The notes under the pieces are model-generated. The model worked only from the letters and a program-made list of their open reading frames with translations, was not told the origin of the DNA and made no database searches. Positions 1 through 6,967 of a stretch of DNA of 15,368 nt are shown here, one piece after another. A program made the position numbers and the translations under genes. Within the stretch, counting starts at the first letter, position 1. Every line of letters starts with the position of its first letter. Location of the stretch: contig CAAGNL010000437.1 of assembly GCA_900771305.1 (NCBI GenBank), forward strand, positions 1-15,368, in the 5' to 3' direction. The DNA is from Kiritimatiellia bacterium (GTDB taxonomy: Bacteria; Verrucomicrobiota; Kiritimatiellia; RFP12; UBA1067).

Positions 1-397
1 CACGAAGATCTTCCTTGTACGGAATCTTCGTGACAGGATTGGGAATCATCCGCAAATCAACGGCATCAAACCGCATCGCCTGATCCAAGCGTTTCAGAAT
101 GAGCGCCGTATCAACGGGGCTGTCCAGATAGTAGTCATCACACAAGAGGATAACATACCGAGTCTGAATAAGGTTCAGTGCCGCGACGAGGCGACTACAC
201 CAGTTTCCTCCAGGGCCGCAGGAGACGATCCGATCAAAGCACAAGTCGTCGGCTGGCTGCGATTCCGTCACCAGAACCGTCTCGAACGGACAGTCCGGCC
301 AGTACTTCTTCCACAGAATCGAAAACGGATGGAGGAGATCGGCGTACTTATCGCATGAGGCGACAAGTACCGCACAATCTGGATGTCGTTCCTTCAT
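1..397 (-). CDS. Glycosyltransferase-like protein, N-terminal part (runs off the window)
   Basis: This is an open frame of 132 complete codons on the minus strand with no stop before the window edge, so the C-terminus is missing. The start ATG (397-395) shares one base with the TGA of the upstream ApgM-family gene (TGATG), which suggests translational coupling. The N-terminus has a hydrophobic beta strand and CDKYADLL at residues 15-22, then KKYWPDCPFE at 30-39, a W-C-S-R-L segment at 66-70, and YVILLCDDYYL at 81-91. That last piece has the shape of the hydrophobic strand plus acidic DDxx metal/nucleotide-sugar site of GT-A fold glycosyltransferases. The pattern resembles surface-polysaccharide transferases that begin with an A/S-CDKY motif. 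Sugar donor and acceptor cannot be told. No signal peptide is visible, so it probably acts in the cytoplasm. Family assignment is by motif style only. Confidence 0.6.
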   Translation of the reverse strand, partial: MKERHPDCAVLVASCDKYADLLHPFSILWKKYWPDCPFETVLVTESQPADDLCFDRIVSCGPGGNWCSRLVAALNLIQTRYVILLCDDYYLDSPVDTALILKRLDQAMRFDAVDLRMIPNPVTKIPYKEDLR

Positions 398-1599
398 CAC
401 CCAAGCAGGAGATCCATCAGGTCTCCACCCTTCAGAGCGCCCAGCGCGCCCTTCGGGGCCTCGACTTCGTCATAGGTCTGGATGGCGTCGGGGGCTTCGC
501 CGGGCTGGTAGACGGCCACGGGCACGGGCGTGCGGGTGTGCTTGCCCAGGCGAATCGGCACGGGATGGTCGGGGAGCACGCAATAGCTGACGGAGTCGCC
601 CAACGCCGCACGCACACGGCCGATGAGGCGGCTGTCGAAATCCTCCAGGGCCTGGAGCTTCAGCTTGAGATCCTGCGCGTGGCTCACCTCGTCCGTTGCC
701 TCGATGTGCACGTAGACGAAGTCGTAGCCGTCCTTGATCGCCTTGATCGCGGCATCGGCCTTGCCTTCGTAGTTTGTATCGATGTAGCCCGTCGCGCCCG
801 GCACCTTGATGACATCGAGTCCCATCGTGCAGCCCAGCCCGTTGATGACGTCGACGGCGGCCACGATTGCGCCCTTGATGCCGTACTGCTTCGAAACGGA
901 ATGGATCGCGCCAGCCTTGCCGCCGCTCCACGGCCACACGCCATTCGCACCACGTCCCTTGAGGACTTCGGACGCCTTCGCGATGATGTCGCGGAGAACC
1001 TGCGCGGTATACTCGCCCTCGGGGGACTTCGCGCGCGGCAGATGCTCGGCGACGGGATTGCCGCTATTATCGTCCGGCTTGTCGTAGGCGACTGCCGAAC
1101 CGCTGAAAGCGGGTCCGTGAAGCAGCACGAGGTTGCGGTAGCTCACGCCCGCATAGAAGCGGATGTACTCGCCATCGTGTCCCTTCCAGGTCGCGGCGAT
1201 CTTCTCGTTGAGAAGCGCAATCGCCTCCTTCTGCTCGGCCTCGCCGACATGCCCACCCGAGAAGTCCGCGAGAGTGCCGTCCGGAGCAACCGTGGTGAGG
1301 TTCATGCGGAAGACGACGTCGTCCGGCCCCATCTCAATGCCCTGGCTTGCGGCCTCGAGCGGACCACGTCCGCACAGCTCCTTCGCGAGATCGCCGCCCA
1401 GCACGCTCATGTTGGCGACGTCGCTCGACGTCGGAAAGCCATCGGGAAGCGTGAGCATCTGACCGGAACGGCCCTGCGCGGCGATCCAGTCCATATTGGG
1501 AACGTTCGCGGCCTGAAGCGGCGTACGCCCGCCGAGTTCGGCGAGGGGCTCGTCGGCCATGCCATCGCCAAGAAAGAGTACAGTCTGTGCGTGTTTCAT
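397..1599 (-). CDS. ApgM-family (archaeal-type) phosphoglycerate mutase / proposed homoserine kinase
   Basis: A 400-residue member of the alkaline phosphatase superfamily. Metal and nucleophile signatures are in order: GDGMAD at 11-16 (D12), PTSSDVANMSVLGGD at 56-70 (nucleophile Ser58/59 next to D60), HIEATDEVSHAQD at 298-310 (H298, D303, H307), and PDHPVPIRLGKHTRTP at 343-358 (D344, H345, H354). The ~400 aa length fits cofactor-independent ApgM proteins rather than the ~510 aa GpmI type. Two roles are possible: interconversion of 3- and 2-phosphoglycerate, or phosphorylation of homoserine, since the bacterial subfamily TIGR02535 is described as a proposed homoserine kinase. The N-terminal DGMADEPL...TPLQAAN pattern fits that subfamily, and threonine synthase lies 6 kb away with no classical thrB in view. 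It sits 14 nt after hemW and overlaps the next gene by 1 nt. It has no Shine-Dalgarno sequence but has its own leaderless promoter. Confidence 0.85.
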   Translation of the reverse strand: MKHAQTVLFLGDGMADEPLAELGGRTPLQAANVPNMDWIAAQGRSGQMLTLPDGFPTSSDVANMSVLGGDLAKELCGRGPLEAASQGIEMGPDDVVFRMNLTTVAPDGTLADFSGGHVGEAEQKEAIALLNEKIAATWKGHDGEYIRFYAGVSYRNLVLLHGPAFSGSAVAYDKPDDNSGNPVAEHLPRAKSPEGEYTAQVLRDIIAKASEVLKGRGANGVWPWSGGKAGAIHSVSKQYGIKGAIVAAVDVINGLGCTMGLDVIKVPGATGYIDTNYEGKADAAIKAIKDGYDFVYVHIEATDEVSHAQDLKLKLQALEDFDSRLIGRVRAALGDSVSYCVLPDHPVPIRLGKHTRTPVPVAVYQPGEAPDAIQTYDEVEAPKGALGALKGGDLMDLLLG

Positions 1600-1607
1600 G
1601 GGGCGGT

Positions 1608-1616
1608 ATTATATCA
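1608..1616 (-). promoter_or_regulatory. Extended -10 promoter for the ApgM-family gene, leaderless geometry
   Basis: The minus strand reads TGATATAAT, a perfect TGn extended -10. It is followed by exactly 8 nt and then the ATG at 1599. With the usual 6-8 nt from -10 to the start point, transcription would begin at or next to the A of the ATG. No Shine-Dalgarno and no TTGACA-like -35 is visible. The TGA of the motif is also the stop codon of hemW. Confidence 0.6.
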
Positions 1617-2672
1617 CAGTTCAGCCATCACGGCATCGCAGACCTCATATCCGCGGTCCGTCGGCACAAAGCGGTCCATGGACGTTTTGCGCAGGATTCC
1701 TGGTCCAACAAGTCCCTCAAGACTCTGCCGCCACCGGGGAATGCGATCGGCGAGCAGCGGATAGCGCTTCCCAACATCATTCAAGTCGATGCCAGCCGCC
1801 GTCCGCAGCCCCAGTACAGCCCGCTCGAAGGCATCCTCCTCGGGAGTGACCGATTCGGTGACATATCCCGTTGCCGTCCCAACTGTGCGGGTGAGTCCAA
1901 CTCGTCCATGTGCTCCCTCTCCGAGGCCCACATAGTCCTCACCGCGCCAGACGGCGCAATTGTGTCGACATTCAAATCCGGGTCGCGCATAATTGGAGAC
2001 CTCGTAGCGGACGAGTCCCGCGTTGGCGAACGCATCCCGCGCCATCGACACCTGCGCGAGCGCAGCCTCATCATCGGGAAGTGACAGCTGCCCCTTCCGC
2101 ACGGCAAGGTCAAGCCTCGTCTTCGGCTCGTGGATCAGCGAATAGCAGCTCATGTGCACAGGTTCAACGGAAAGAGCCCGATCCAGTGTCTCGCGCCAGC
2201 AGGCATCCGTACACTCTGGCCAGCCGGCGATGAGGTCCATTCCCGCGTTGCGGAAGACGCGCTTCACGAGACGGAATGCCGCCTCCGCCTGATCCGCTGT
2301 ATGCCCACGCCCCATTGCCTCCAGCACGGTGTCGTCGAAACTCTGCACGCCGAGCGAAATCCGATTCACTCCACCACGGCGAAGCGCCTCAAGATTCCGC
2401 TCCGTCACGTCGAGGGGATGCAGCTCCATGGTGAATTCCGTCTCGTTCACCCGACCGATGCGCGGAGCCAATGCCTCAAACAGGGGATCAAGATCACAGA
2501 GTGCCGGCGTACCTCCTCCAAAATAGATTGTCCCAAACGGCCCCGGCGGCAGTTCGCGCACCACGCGCGCGACAGAGCCCGCCCGCACGGCCGACGTCGA
2601 ACCGACACGGGAGAGCAGCGCACAGTAGGCGCACTTAGCCCTGCAGAAAGGGAAGTGAACGTAGAGATTCAT
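1614..2672 (-). CDS. hemW: HemW-like radical SAM protein (coproporphyrinogen III oxidase-like)
   Basis: A 352-residue radical SAM protein starting at the ATG at 2672. This start places the family opening MNLYVHFPFC at residue 1; a frame extension upstream to 2711 adds 13 residues unlike the family. The 4Fe-4S/SAM motif is CRAKCAYC (C10, C14, C17). FGGGTP lies at 51-56 and further family blocks are RISLGVQSFDD, HMSCYSLIHEPKT and HNCAVWRGEDYVGLGEGAHG. The length and compact N-terminus fit HemW, a heme chaperone, better than the longer oxygen-independent oxidase HemN. It would act in the cytoplasm or at the inner membrane face. The gene begins 38 nt inside the upstream membrane-protein gene and has no clear Shine-Dalgarno, so translation is probably coupled. 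It ends 14 nt before the ApgM-family start. Confidence 0.87.
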   Translation of the reverse strand: MNLYVHFPFCRAKCAYCALLSRVGSTSAVRAGSVARVVRELPPGPFGTIYFGGGTPALCDLDPLFEALAPRIGRVNETEFTMELHPLDVTERNLEALRRGGVNRISLGVQSFDDTVLEAMGRGHTADQAEAAFRLVKRVFRNAGMDLIAGWPECTDACWRETLDRALSVEPVHMSCYSLIHEPKTRLDLAVRKGQLSLPDDEAALAQVSMARDAFANAGLVRYEVSNYARPGFECRHNCAVWRGEDYVGLGEGAHGRVGLTRTVGTATGYVTESVTPEEDAFERAVLGLRTAAGIDLNDVGKRYPLLADRIPRWRQSLEGLVGPGILRKTSMDRFVPTDRGYEVCDAVMAEL

Positions 2673-3345
2673 AGACCCAGACAAAACCATGCCAGACGAG
2701 AACATGCGCATTCATCACACGCGTGCAGAGGAACCCTCCGAAACTCCTCCAGGGAACGCCGGCTGCACTGACGATCCAGACCGCAGCCCCCAGCACATTG
2801 AAGATCCAGATGAACACATAGGAGAAGACATGCCCATACTCGTCAATGTCTGGCTGCTCCTGGAGCAGCGAACGAACGGTGAAAAGGCAGTGAAAGCTCC
2901 AGGTGAATCCCACCACGAAGAGCCACGCACAGGGATACGGCAATGGCGAGACAAAGCATCTCGTGACCCATGCGACCATCCCGACCAGAATCGTGTAGAA
3001 AGGAAAAACATACGGCGCCAGCGTGATCAGGACATTCGACTTCGAGAGTGTCACGGACCCGCCCTGCGCCGTCACCCGCAGTTTTGAGACCTTCGCACCG
3101 AATAGCACGCCCCAGAGCGCATGCGTCAACTCGTGCCCGAGCACATAGGTCTTCACGGGCATCGGCAGAACAAACCATACGAGAAGCTGGATAACGAGTC
3201 CCGCGAAGACGGCGACGACTCCAGGTGCGATCAGCGCACCATCAGGAGCCGGGATGTGGCGAAGCACGTCGAAAAAAGCACAAGTCAGACCACCGGCGAG
3301 GGGAAGAGCCGCCACCGCAAGCAGGAACCTCAAAAAACGCGCCAT
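2635..3345 (-). CDS. Membrane protein with HELTH zinc-protease motif (M50-like)
   Basis: A 236-residue, very hydrophobic protein with about five or six predicted membrane segments (roughly 4-25, 40-60, 105-125, 138-158, 172-195 and perhaps 205-225). HELTHALWG at 71-79 is an HExxH zinc motif inside a hydrophobic context, as in site-2-protease-like families. It is followed by KLRVTAQGGSVTLSKSN at 89-103 and LAPYVFPFY at 109-117. D166 and D168, in the loop QEQPDIDEYGH, are candidates for the third metal ligand that M50 enzymes normally provide with an Asp. The canonical LDG motif is not evident, so proteolytic activity is uncertain. The gene lies 15 nt after the FtsB-like gene with no visible Shine-Dalgarno, and its 3' end overlaps hemW by 38 nt. 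Substrate unknown. Confidence 0.7.
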   Translation of the reverse strand: MARFLRFLLAVAALPLAGGLTCAFFDVLRHIPAPDGALIAPGVVAVFAGLVIQLLVWFVLPMPVKTYVLGHELTHALWGVLFGAKVSKLRVTAQGGSVTLSKSNVLITLAPYVFPFYTILVGMVAWVTRCFVSPLPYPCAWLFVVGFTWSFHCLFTVRSLLQEQPDIDEYGHVFSYVFIWIFNVLGAAVWIVSAAGVPWRSFGGFLCTRVMNAHVLVWHGFVWVYESLRSLPFLQG

Positions 3346-3360
3346 GAAAAGTCTACGGCG

Positions 3361-3645
3361 TCAGTCGTCGAAAACGAACACGAGTTCGCCCGGGAAAACA
3401 CGCCGGTTCCGACGCGCGAGCGTCTCGACGAATTCCCGATCGGTATTGAAGCGCTGCTGCATCGCCTTAAGCTCCGTGATTTCGCGGAGTTTGTCGTCAA
3501 TCTTGCGCTGAATGCGCGCACGCTCCTCGGCAAGGCCACGGGCATGACGGTACTTCGGATACGACACCATCACACCGGTCACGACGATGCCGAGAAATCC
3601 GAGGAAGAAAAAGCCCTGGAGAATCTTATGAAGAATCTTGTTCAT
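3361..3645 (-). CDS. FtsB/DivIC-like septum formation initiator
   Basis: A 94-residue bitopic protein. The start at ATG 3645 gives MNKILHKILQ followed by a membrane segment at about 10-28; the frame stays open further upstream, but that sequence is non-family and overlaps the divergent promoter. Residues 33-68 are rich in charged residues with heptad-like spacing (GLAEERARIQRKIDDKL), consistent with a parallel coiled coil. The end, FVETLARRNRRVFPGELVFVF, has the layout of the FtsB/DivIC C-terminal region (x-ARxxxxxxxPGExVF). FtsB forms the FtsQLB complex that activates septal peptidoglycan synthesis. Size, topology and C-terminal motif agree with that family, but sequence identity in it is always low. 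Enolase, a frequent neighbour, is absent here. Confidence 0.75.
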   Translation of the reverse strand: MNKILHKILQGFFFLGFLGIVVTGVMVSYPKYRHARGLAEERARIQRKIDDKLREITELKAMQQRFNTDREFVETLARRNRRVFPGELVFVFDD

Positions 3646-3656
3646 TTGCGGTCCAT

Positions 3657-3686
3657 ATTTTATGATTATTCTAACGCAGAAGTCAA
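3657..3686 (-). promoter_or_regulatory. Sigma-70-type promoter for the ftsB-like operon
   Basis: On the minus strand a TTGACT -35 box lies at 3686-3681 and a TAAAAT -10 box at 3662-3657, with an 18 nt spacer. Only 11 nt separate the -10 from the ATG at 3645, so the leader would be about 3-5 nt. No Shine-Dalgarno fits in that leader. This is the only recognisable -35/-10 pair among the promoters found here. Confidence 0.5.
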
Positions 3687-3693
3687 GGCGATT

Positions 3694-3702
3694 TGATATA
3701 AT
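3694..3702 (+). promoter_or_regulatory. Extended -10 promoter for the lipoprotein-hisC operon, leaderless geometry
   Basis: TGATATAAT (TG 3694-3695, TATAAT 3697-3702) is followed by exactly 8 nt and the ATG at 3711. The nine-base motif and the spacing equal those in front of the ApgM-family gene. No -35 consensus is seen at the expected place, which overlaps the -35 region of the divergent ftsB promoter. No Shine-Dalgarno is present. Confidence 0.6.
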
Positions 3703-3710
3703 TTCCACGC

Positions 3711-4172
3711 ATGAAATTTTCTCTCTTCCAGTGGGGGCTTTGTACCCTTCTCGCACTGACCGCGGGATGCTTCTCCATGGAGTCGGCTCCCATCCAAGCC
3801 GGCTCGGCCGGGGCACTGCGCATCCGCGCCGCAGGAGGCGAACTCGCCGAGCATTTGGTCGTCGGAAATAACGGCTGGTACCTCTTCAATGCCTGGCCAT
3901 TGGCGTGCGGCAACGCCCACGAAAACTCGAAGTTCATCTGGAGGTTCTTCTCGAACGACGTGAACGCCGACATCCTACAGAGCCGACTCACACGCTATGC
4001 GGCACGCAAAGGCTGCAACGTCGAGGAGCTCAACGTCTTCAACGAAGAGGAGGTTTTGCTCTCGATCCCCGGAACCTCCTTCCCGATTCCCCTGCCCTAC
4101 ATCATCACCTTCCGCGAGATGCAGATTTCCTGCGTTCTCGTGAAGTCCCCGACCAAGGGAGGTGCGAAATGA
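3711..4172 (+). CDS. Small lipoprotein with GWYL motif, paralogue 1
   Basis: A 153-residue predicted lipoprotein of unknown function. The signal peptide ends LLALTAGC with Cys20 as the lipidation site; the -3 residue is Thr, so the lipobox is imperfect. The mature part contains VVGNNGWYLFNAWPLACGN at 50-68, then KFIWRFFSNDVN at 74-85 and a basic helix-like stretch at 89-102. It shares the order GWYL, PLxxGN, aromatic-FF/WF, valine-rich tail and final VLVK/VLLK with the next gene, so the two are diverged tandem duplicates. It is probably anchored in an envelope membrane. It is first in the operon, its ATG is 8 nt from the promoter, and its TGA overlaps the next ATG (ATGA). Its lack of a Shine-Dalgarno contrasts with the strong one before the second paralogue. 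Confidence 0.8.
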   Translation: MKFSLFQWGLCTLLALTAGCFSMESAPIQAGSAGALRIRAAGGELAEHLVVGNNGWYLFNAWPLACGNAHENSKFIWRFFSNDVNADILQSRLTRYAARKGCNVEELNVFNEEEVLLSIPGTSFPIPLPYIITFREMQISCVLVKSPTKGGAK

Positions 4173-4591
4173 GACTTCTTCCGTGCGCCCTTCTCGCGTT
4201 CGCCCTTCTTGTCGGCACGGGTTGCACGTCCGTGCACGTCACACGTGCCTACAACGGCGTGCGGGTCGACGGCGGACGCGAACCCTGCGCGACCGTCGAG
4301 GTCGAGAATTCGGGCTGGTACCTCCTCACCTTCATCCCGCTCGCCAGCGGAAACCCCGAGGCCCCCAACGAAGTCTCCAGACAGTGGTTCACCGATACCG
4401 TCACGGTCGGCAACAACATCAAGGTCCTCAAGGACGTGATGCGCCGCGAGCGCATCACGGAGGTCGCAAATCTCACCACCCATTGTTCGGACGAAAAATA
4501 CCTCGTCTTCATTCTTGCGCGCCGGGCCTACCATACGAGCGCGGTCCTGCTCAAGCCCGAACCTCAATCGACTGTGGAATCAAAGAAATGA
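4169..4591 (+). CDS. Small lipoprotein with GWYL motif, paralogue 2
   Basis: A 140-residue predicted lipoprotein. The start ATG at 4169 overlaps the preceding TGA and has a strong Shine-Dalgarno (AGGGAGG at about 4157-4163). The frame is open further upstream, but only this start gives the N-terminal signal MRLLPCALLAFALLVGTGC with Cys19 as lipidation site followed by Thr-Ser. The mature protein contains VEVENSGWYLLTFIPLASGN at 43-62 and RQWFTDTVTVGNN at 71-83, parallel to the first paralogue. It has a beta-strand-like tail at 110-129 ending AVLLKPEP. Function unknown; no enzyme motif is visible. The 3' end overlaps the aminotransferase start by ATGA, so lipoprotein and metabolic genes share one transcript and are translationally linked. 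Confidence 0.8.
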   Translation: MRLLPCALLAFALLVGTGCTSVHVTRAYNGVRVDGGREPCATVEVENSGWYLLTFIPLASGNPEAPNEVSRQWFTDTVTVGNNIKVLKDVMRRERITEVANLTTHCSDEKYLVFILARRAYHTSAVLLKPEPQSTVESKK

Positions 4592-5643
4592 GAATTGCGA
4601 AATCCGTCCAGGCACTTGTCCCCTACACGCCAGGCGAACAGCCCAAGGACAAGTCGGTCATCAAGCTCAACACGAACGAGAACCCGTACCTGCCCTCCCC
4701 GCTGGTCACGAAGGTACTTGAGTCCTACAATCTCGACCGTCTGCGCCGCTATCCCGATCCTGTCTTCGGAGAACTTCGCGCGAAGATCGCCGAGATCAAC
4801 AAGACGGACTCCGCGCGCATCTTCGTCGGCAATGGTTCGGACGAGGTTCTGACACTCGCCGCGCGCGCCTTTGTCGACGACGACGAGGCCATCGGTTCCT
4901 GCGACCCCAGCTATTCCCTTTACAAGACGCTTGCGGCAATCCGCAATGTCCCGTTCGTGCCGAGTCCGCTTGGCCCCGGCTTCACCTGGCAGACGCCCGT
5001 CGTCGAGGCCAACGGCGTCCAGGTCGCGCTCTTTCTTCTCACCAACCCCAACGCGCCCACGTCCATCCGCTATCCGCGCGAAATCGTCTCCGCCTTTGCG
5101 AAGACCTTCCCGGGCGTGGTCATCGTGGACGAGGCCTACGTCGACTTCGCCGACGACTCCTGCATGGAGCTCGCGACGGCGCGGGACAACACGAACGTCA
5201 TCGTGATGCGCACCCTCTCCAAGAGCTTCTCGCTCGCGGGTCTGCGTCTCGGCTACTGCGTGGGACCCGAGGACCTCATCGAGGCCCTCTACAAGGTGAA
5301 GGACTCCTACAATGTCGATGCCCTCGCGCAGGACGTCGCACTCGCCGCCCTTTCCGATCTTCCCTGGATGCGCGCCAACGCCGCCAAGGTCTGCAAGACC
5401 CGCGAGGAGACGGCCGACGCGCTTCGCCGCCGCGGCTGGGACGTTCCCAAATCCCAGTCCAACTTCCTGTTCGCCCGTCCCGCACACCGTCCGGCGGCGG
5501 AGATCTTCGAACAGCTTCGCAGGCGGAACATCTTCGTCCGCTATTTCCCGGGTCCCAACACCGGAGACCGACTTCGTATCACCATTGGCACTGACGCCGA
5601 CATGACTTCACTACTCAACGCACTGAAGGAACTGGACAAATGA
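4588..5643 (+). CDS. hisC: HisC-type aminotransferase (histidinol-phosphate or aromatic)
   Basis: A 351-residue fold-type I PLP aminotransferase. The family motifs are complete and in order: LNTNENPY at 27-34, YPDP at 55-58, VGNGSDE at 80-86 (phosphate-binding region), LTNPNAPTS at 151-159 (N153), VDEAYVDF at 180-187 (D181 to the pyridine nitrogen, Y184), RTLSKSFSLAGLRLGY at 208-223 (Schiff-base Lys212), and RLRITIG near the end. The normal reaction is histidinol phosphate with 2-oxoglutarate in histidine synthesis. HisC-family enzymes also transaminate aromatic amino acids, and here no other his gene is in view. The next gene is an aryl-CoA ligase, overlapping by ATGA, so an aromatic role is a real alternative. 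Only a weak GGA lies in front of the ATG, so translation is probably coupled to the lipoprotein. Confidence 0.88.
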   Translation: MRIAKSVQALVPYTPGEQPKDKSVIKLNTNENPYLPSPLVTKVLESYNLDRLRRYPDPVFGELRAKIAEINKTDSARIFVGNGSDEVLTLAARAFVDDDEAIGSCDPSYSLYKTLAAIRNVPFVPSPLGPGFTWQTPVVEANGVQVALFLLTNPNAPTSIRYPREIVSAFAKTFPGVVIVDEAYVDFADDSCMELATARDNTNVIVMRTLSKSFSLAGLRLGYCVGPEDLIEALYKVKDSYNVDALAQDVALAALSDLPWMRANAAKVCKTREETADALRRRGWDVPKSQSNFLFARPAHRPAAEIFEQLRRRNIFVRYFPGPNTGDRLRITIGTDADMTSLLNALKELDK

Positions 5644-6953
5644 CCCCTGACATCAATCCGATCTCGAAGCCCGATTTCATGCCCGTCGAGGAGCTGCGCG
5701 CAATGCAGCTCGCCAAGCTTCAGAAGCTCATCCCCTACGAGTACGAGCGCGTGCCGCTGTTCCGCCGCCGCTGCGACGAGAAAGGCGTAAAGCCCCGCGA
5801 CCTCGTGACGCTCAAGGACCTCGCCAAGTTCCCGTTCATGAAGAAGACGGATCTCCGCGACGAGTACCCCTATGGCCTCACTGCCGCGCCGATGAGCGAG
5901 ATCAACCGCTTCCACTGCTCCTCGGGCACGACCGGCAAGCCGATCTGCATCCCGCAGACCAAGGGCGACCTCGACGTCTGGACGGACGGCGCGGCGCGCT
6001 GCCTGGCCATGTACGGTATCACGCGCGACGACGTCGTGCAGGTCTCCTACGGCTACGGACTCTTCACCGGCGGTCTCGGCGCGCACCAGGGAGCCGAACT
6101 CCTCGGCTGCGCGGTTCTTCCGACCGGCGCGGGCAACACCGAGAAACAGATCATGCTGATGAAGGACCTCGGCGTCACGGTGATCTGCTGCACCCCCAGC
6201 TACTTCCTCCATCTCGCGACCGTCGCCGAGAAGCTCGGCGTCGACTTCCGCCGCGACACAAAGCTCAAGCACGGCGTCTTCGGCGCCGAGCCGTGGACGG
6301 ACGAGATCCGCGCGAAGATCGAGCAGATCTCCGGCATCACCGCGCACGACATCTACGGCCTCACCGAAATCTCGGGTCCCGGCGTCGCAGGCAACTGCGA
6401 ATACTGCCACGGTCTCCACATCTGGGAGGACCACTTCTACCCGGAAATCATCGATCCCGACACGCTTGAGGTTCTCCCCGACGGCGAAGAGGGCGAACTC
6501 GTCTTCACGACCCTCGACCGTTTCGGCACGCCGATGATCCGCTACCGCACGCGCGACCTCACGCGCCTGCAGACGGAACAGTGCAAGTGCGGCCGTACGA
6601 TGCGCGTGATGGACCGTGTCCACGCCCGCTCCGACGACATGCTCATCATCCACGGCGTCAACGTCTTCCCAAGCCAGATCGAGGCCTGCCTCATGAAGGT
6701 TCCGGAAATCGCACCGCACTACATGATCGAACTCTCCTCCACCGAGACGATGGACCTTTTCGAGCTCAAGGTCGAGGTCACCGCCGAGACGTTCAGCGAC
6801 TCCGTCGCCGCCATGGAGGCGATCCGCAAGCGCGTCGCCGCGTCCATCAAGGAAGTCGTCGGTCTCTCCCCGAAAATCTACCTCGTCGCGCCGGGCACCC
6901 TCCCGCGCAGCCAGGGTAAGATCAAGCGCGTGATCGACAACCGCCGGAAGTGA
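5640..6953 (+). CDS. paaK: Phenylacetate-CoA ligase family enzyme (ANL superfamily)
   Basis: A 437-residue adenylate-forming ligase of PaaK length. Motifs: SSGTTGKPI at 94-102 (P-loop A3), the YGYGLFTGG block at 137-145, FGAEPWT at 214-220, IYGLTEISGPG at 238-248 (A5), YRTRD at 302-306 (A7), and the C-terminal SQGKIKRV at 424-431 with catalytic Lys427. It would activate phenylacetate or another arylacetate to its CoA thioester through an acyl-adenylate. Cys253, Cys256, His257 and Cys315, Cys317 form a cluster that may bind zinc; this is inference. The gene overlaps the aminotransferase stop (ATGA) and has an AAGGA Shine-Dalgarno about nine bases upstream. No ring-oxygenase genes are present. 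With the aminotransferase and ACT protein this suggests anaerobic aromatic amino acid metabolism, not aerobic phenylacetate degradation. Confidence 0.9.
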   Translation: MTPDINPISKPDFMPVEELRAMQLAKLQKLIPYEYERVPLFRRRCDEKGVKPRDLVTLKDLAKFPFMKKTDLRDEYPYGLTAAPMSEINRFHCSSGTTGKPICIPQTKGDLDVWTDGAARCLAMYGITRDDVVQVSYGYGLFTGGLGAHQGAELLGCAVLPTGAGNTEKQIMLMKDLGVTVICCTPSYFLHLATVAEKLGVDFRRDTKLKHGVFGAEPWTDEIRAKIEQISGITAHDIYGLTEISGPGVAGNCEYCHGLHIWEDHFYPEIIDPDTLEVLPDGEEGELVFTTLDRFGTPMIRYRTRDLTRLQTEQCKCGRTMRVMDRVHARSDDMLIIHGVNVFPSQIEACLMKVPEIAPHYMIELSSTETMDLFELKVEVTAETFSDSVAAMEAIRKRVAASIKEVVGLSPKIYLVAPGTLPRSQGKIKRVIDNRRK

Positions 6954-6967
6954 TTGTCCGATCGCAC

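Noticed and set aside
178..1764. 528-codon open frame on the plus strand opposite the ApgM-family gene
   Set aside because: It is antisense to a protein with complete family motifs. The translation is Arg/His/Ala-rich and motif-free, as expected for a shadow frame in GC-rich DNA.
4230..4250. CACGT-containing sequence as a possible parS site
   Set aside because: It lacks the 16 bp palindrome pattern (TGTTTCACGTGAAACA-like) and lies inside the second lipoprotein gene.
4162..4587. N-terminal extension of the aminotransferase frame by about 140 codons
   Set aside because: The extension is out of frame with the second lipoprotein, is Arg-rich, and places non-family sequence before the normal HisC start at 4588.
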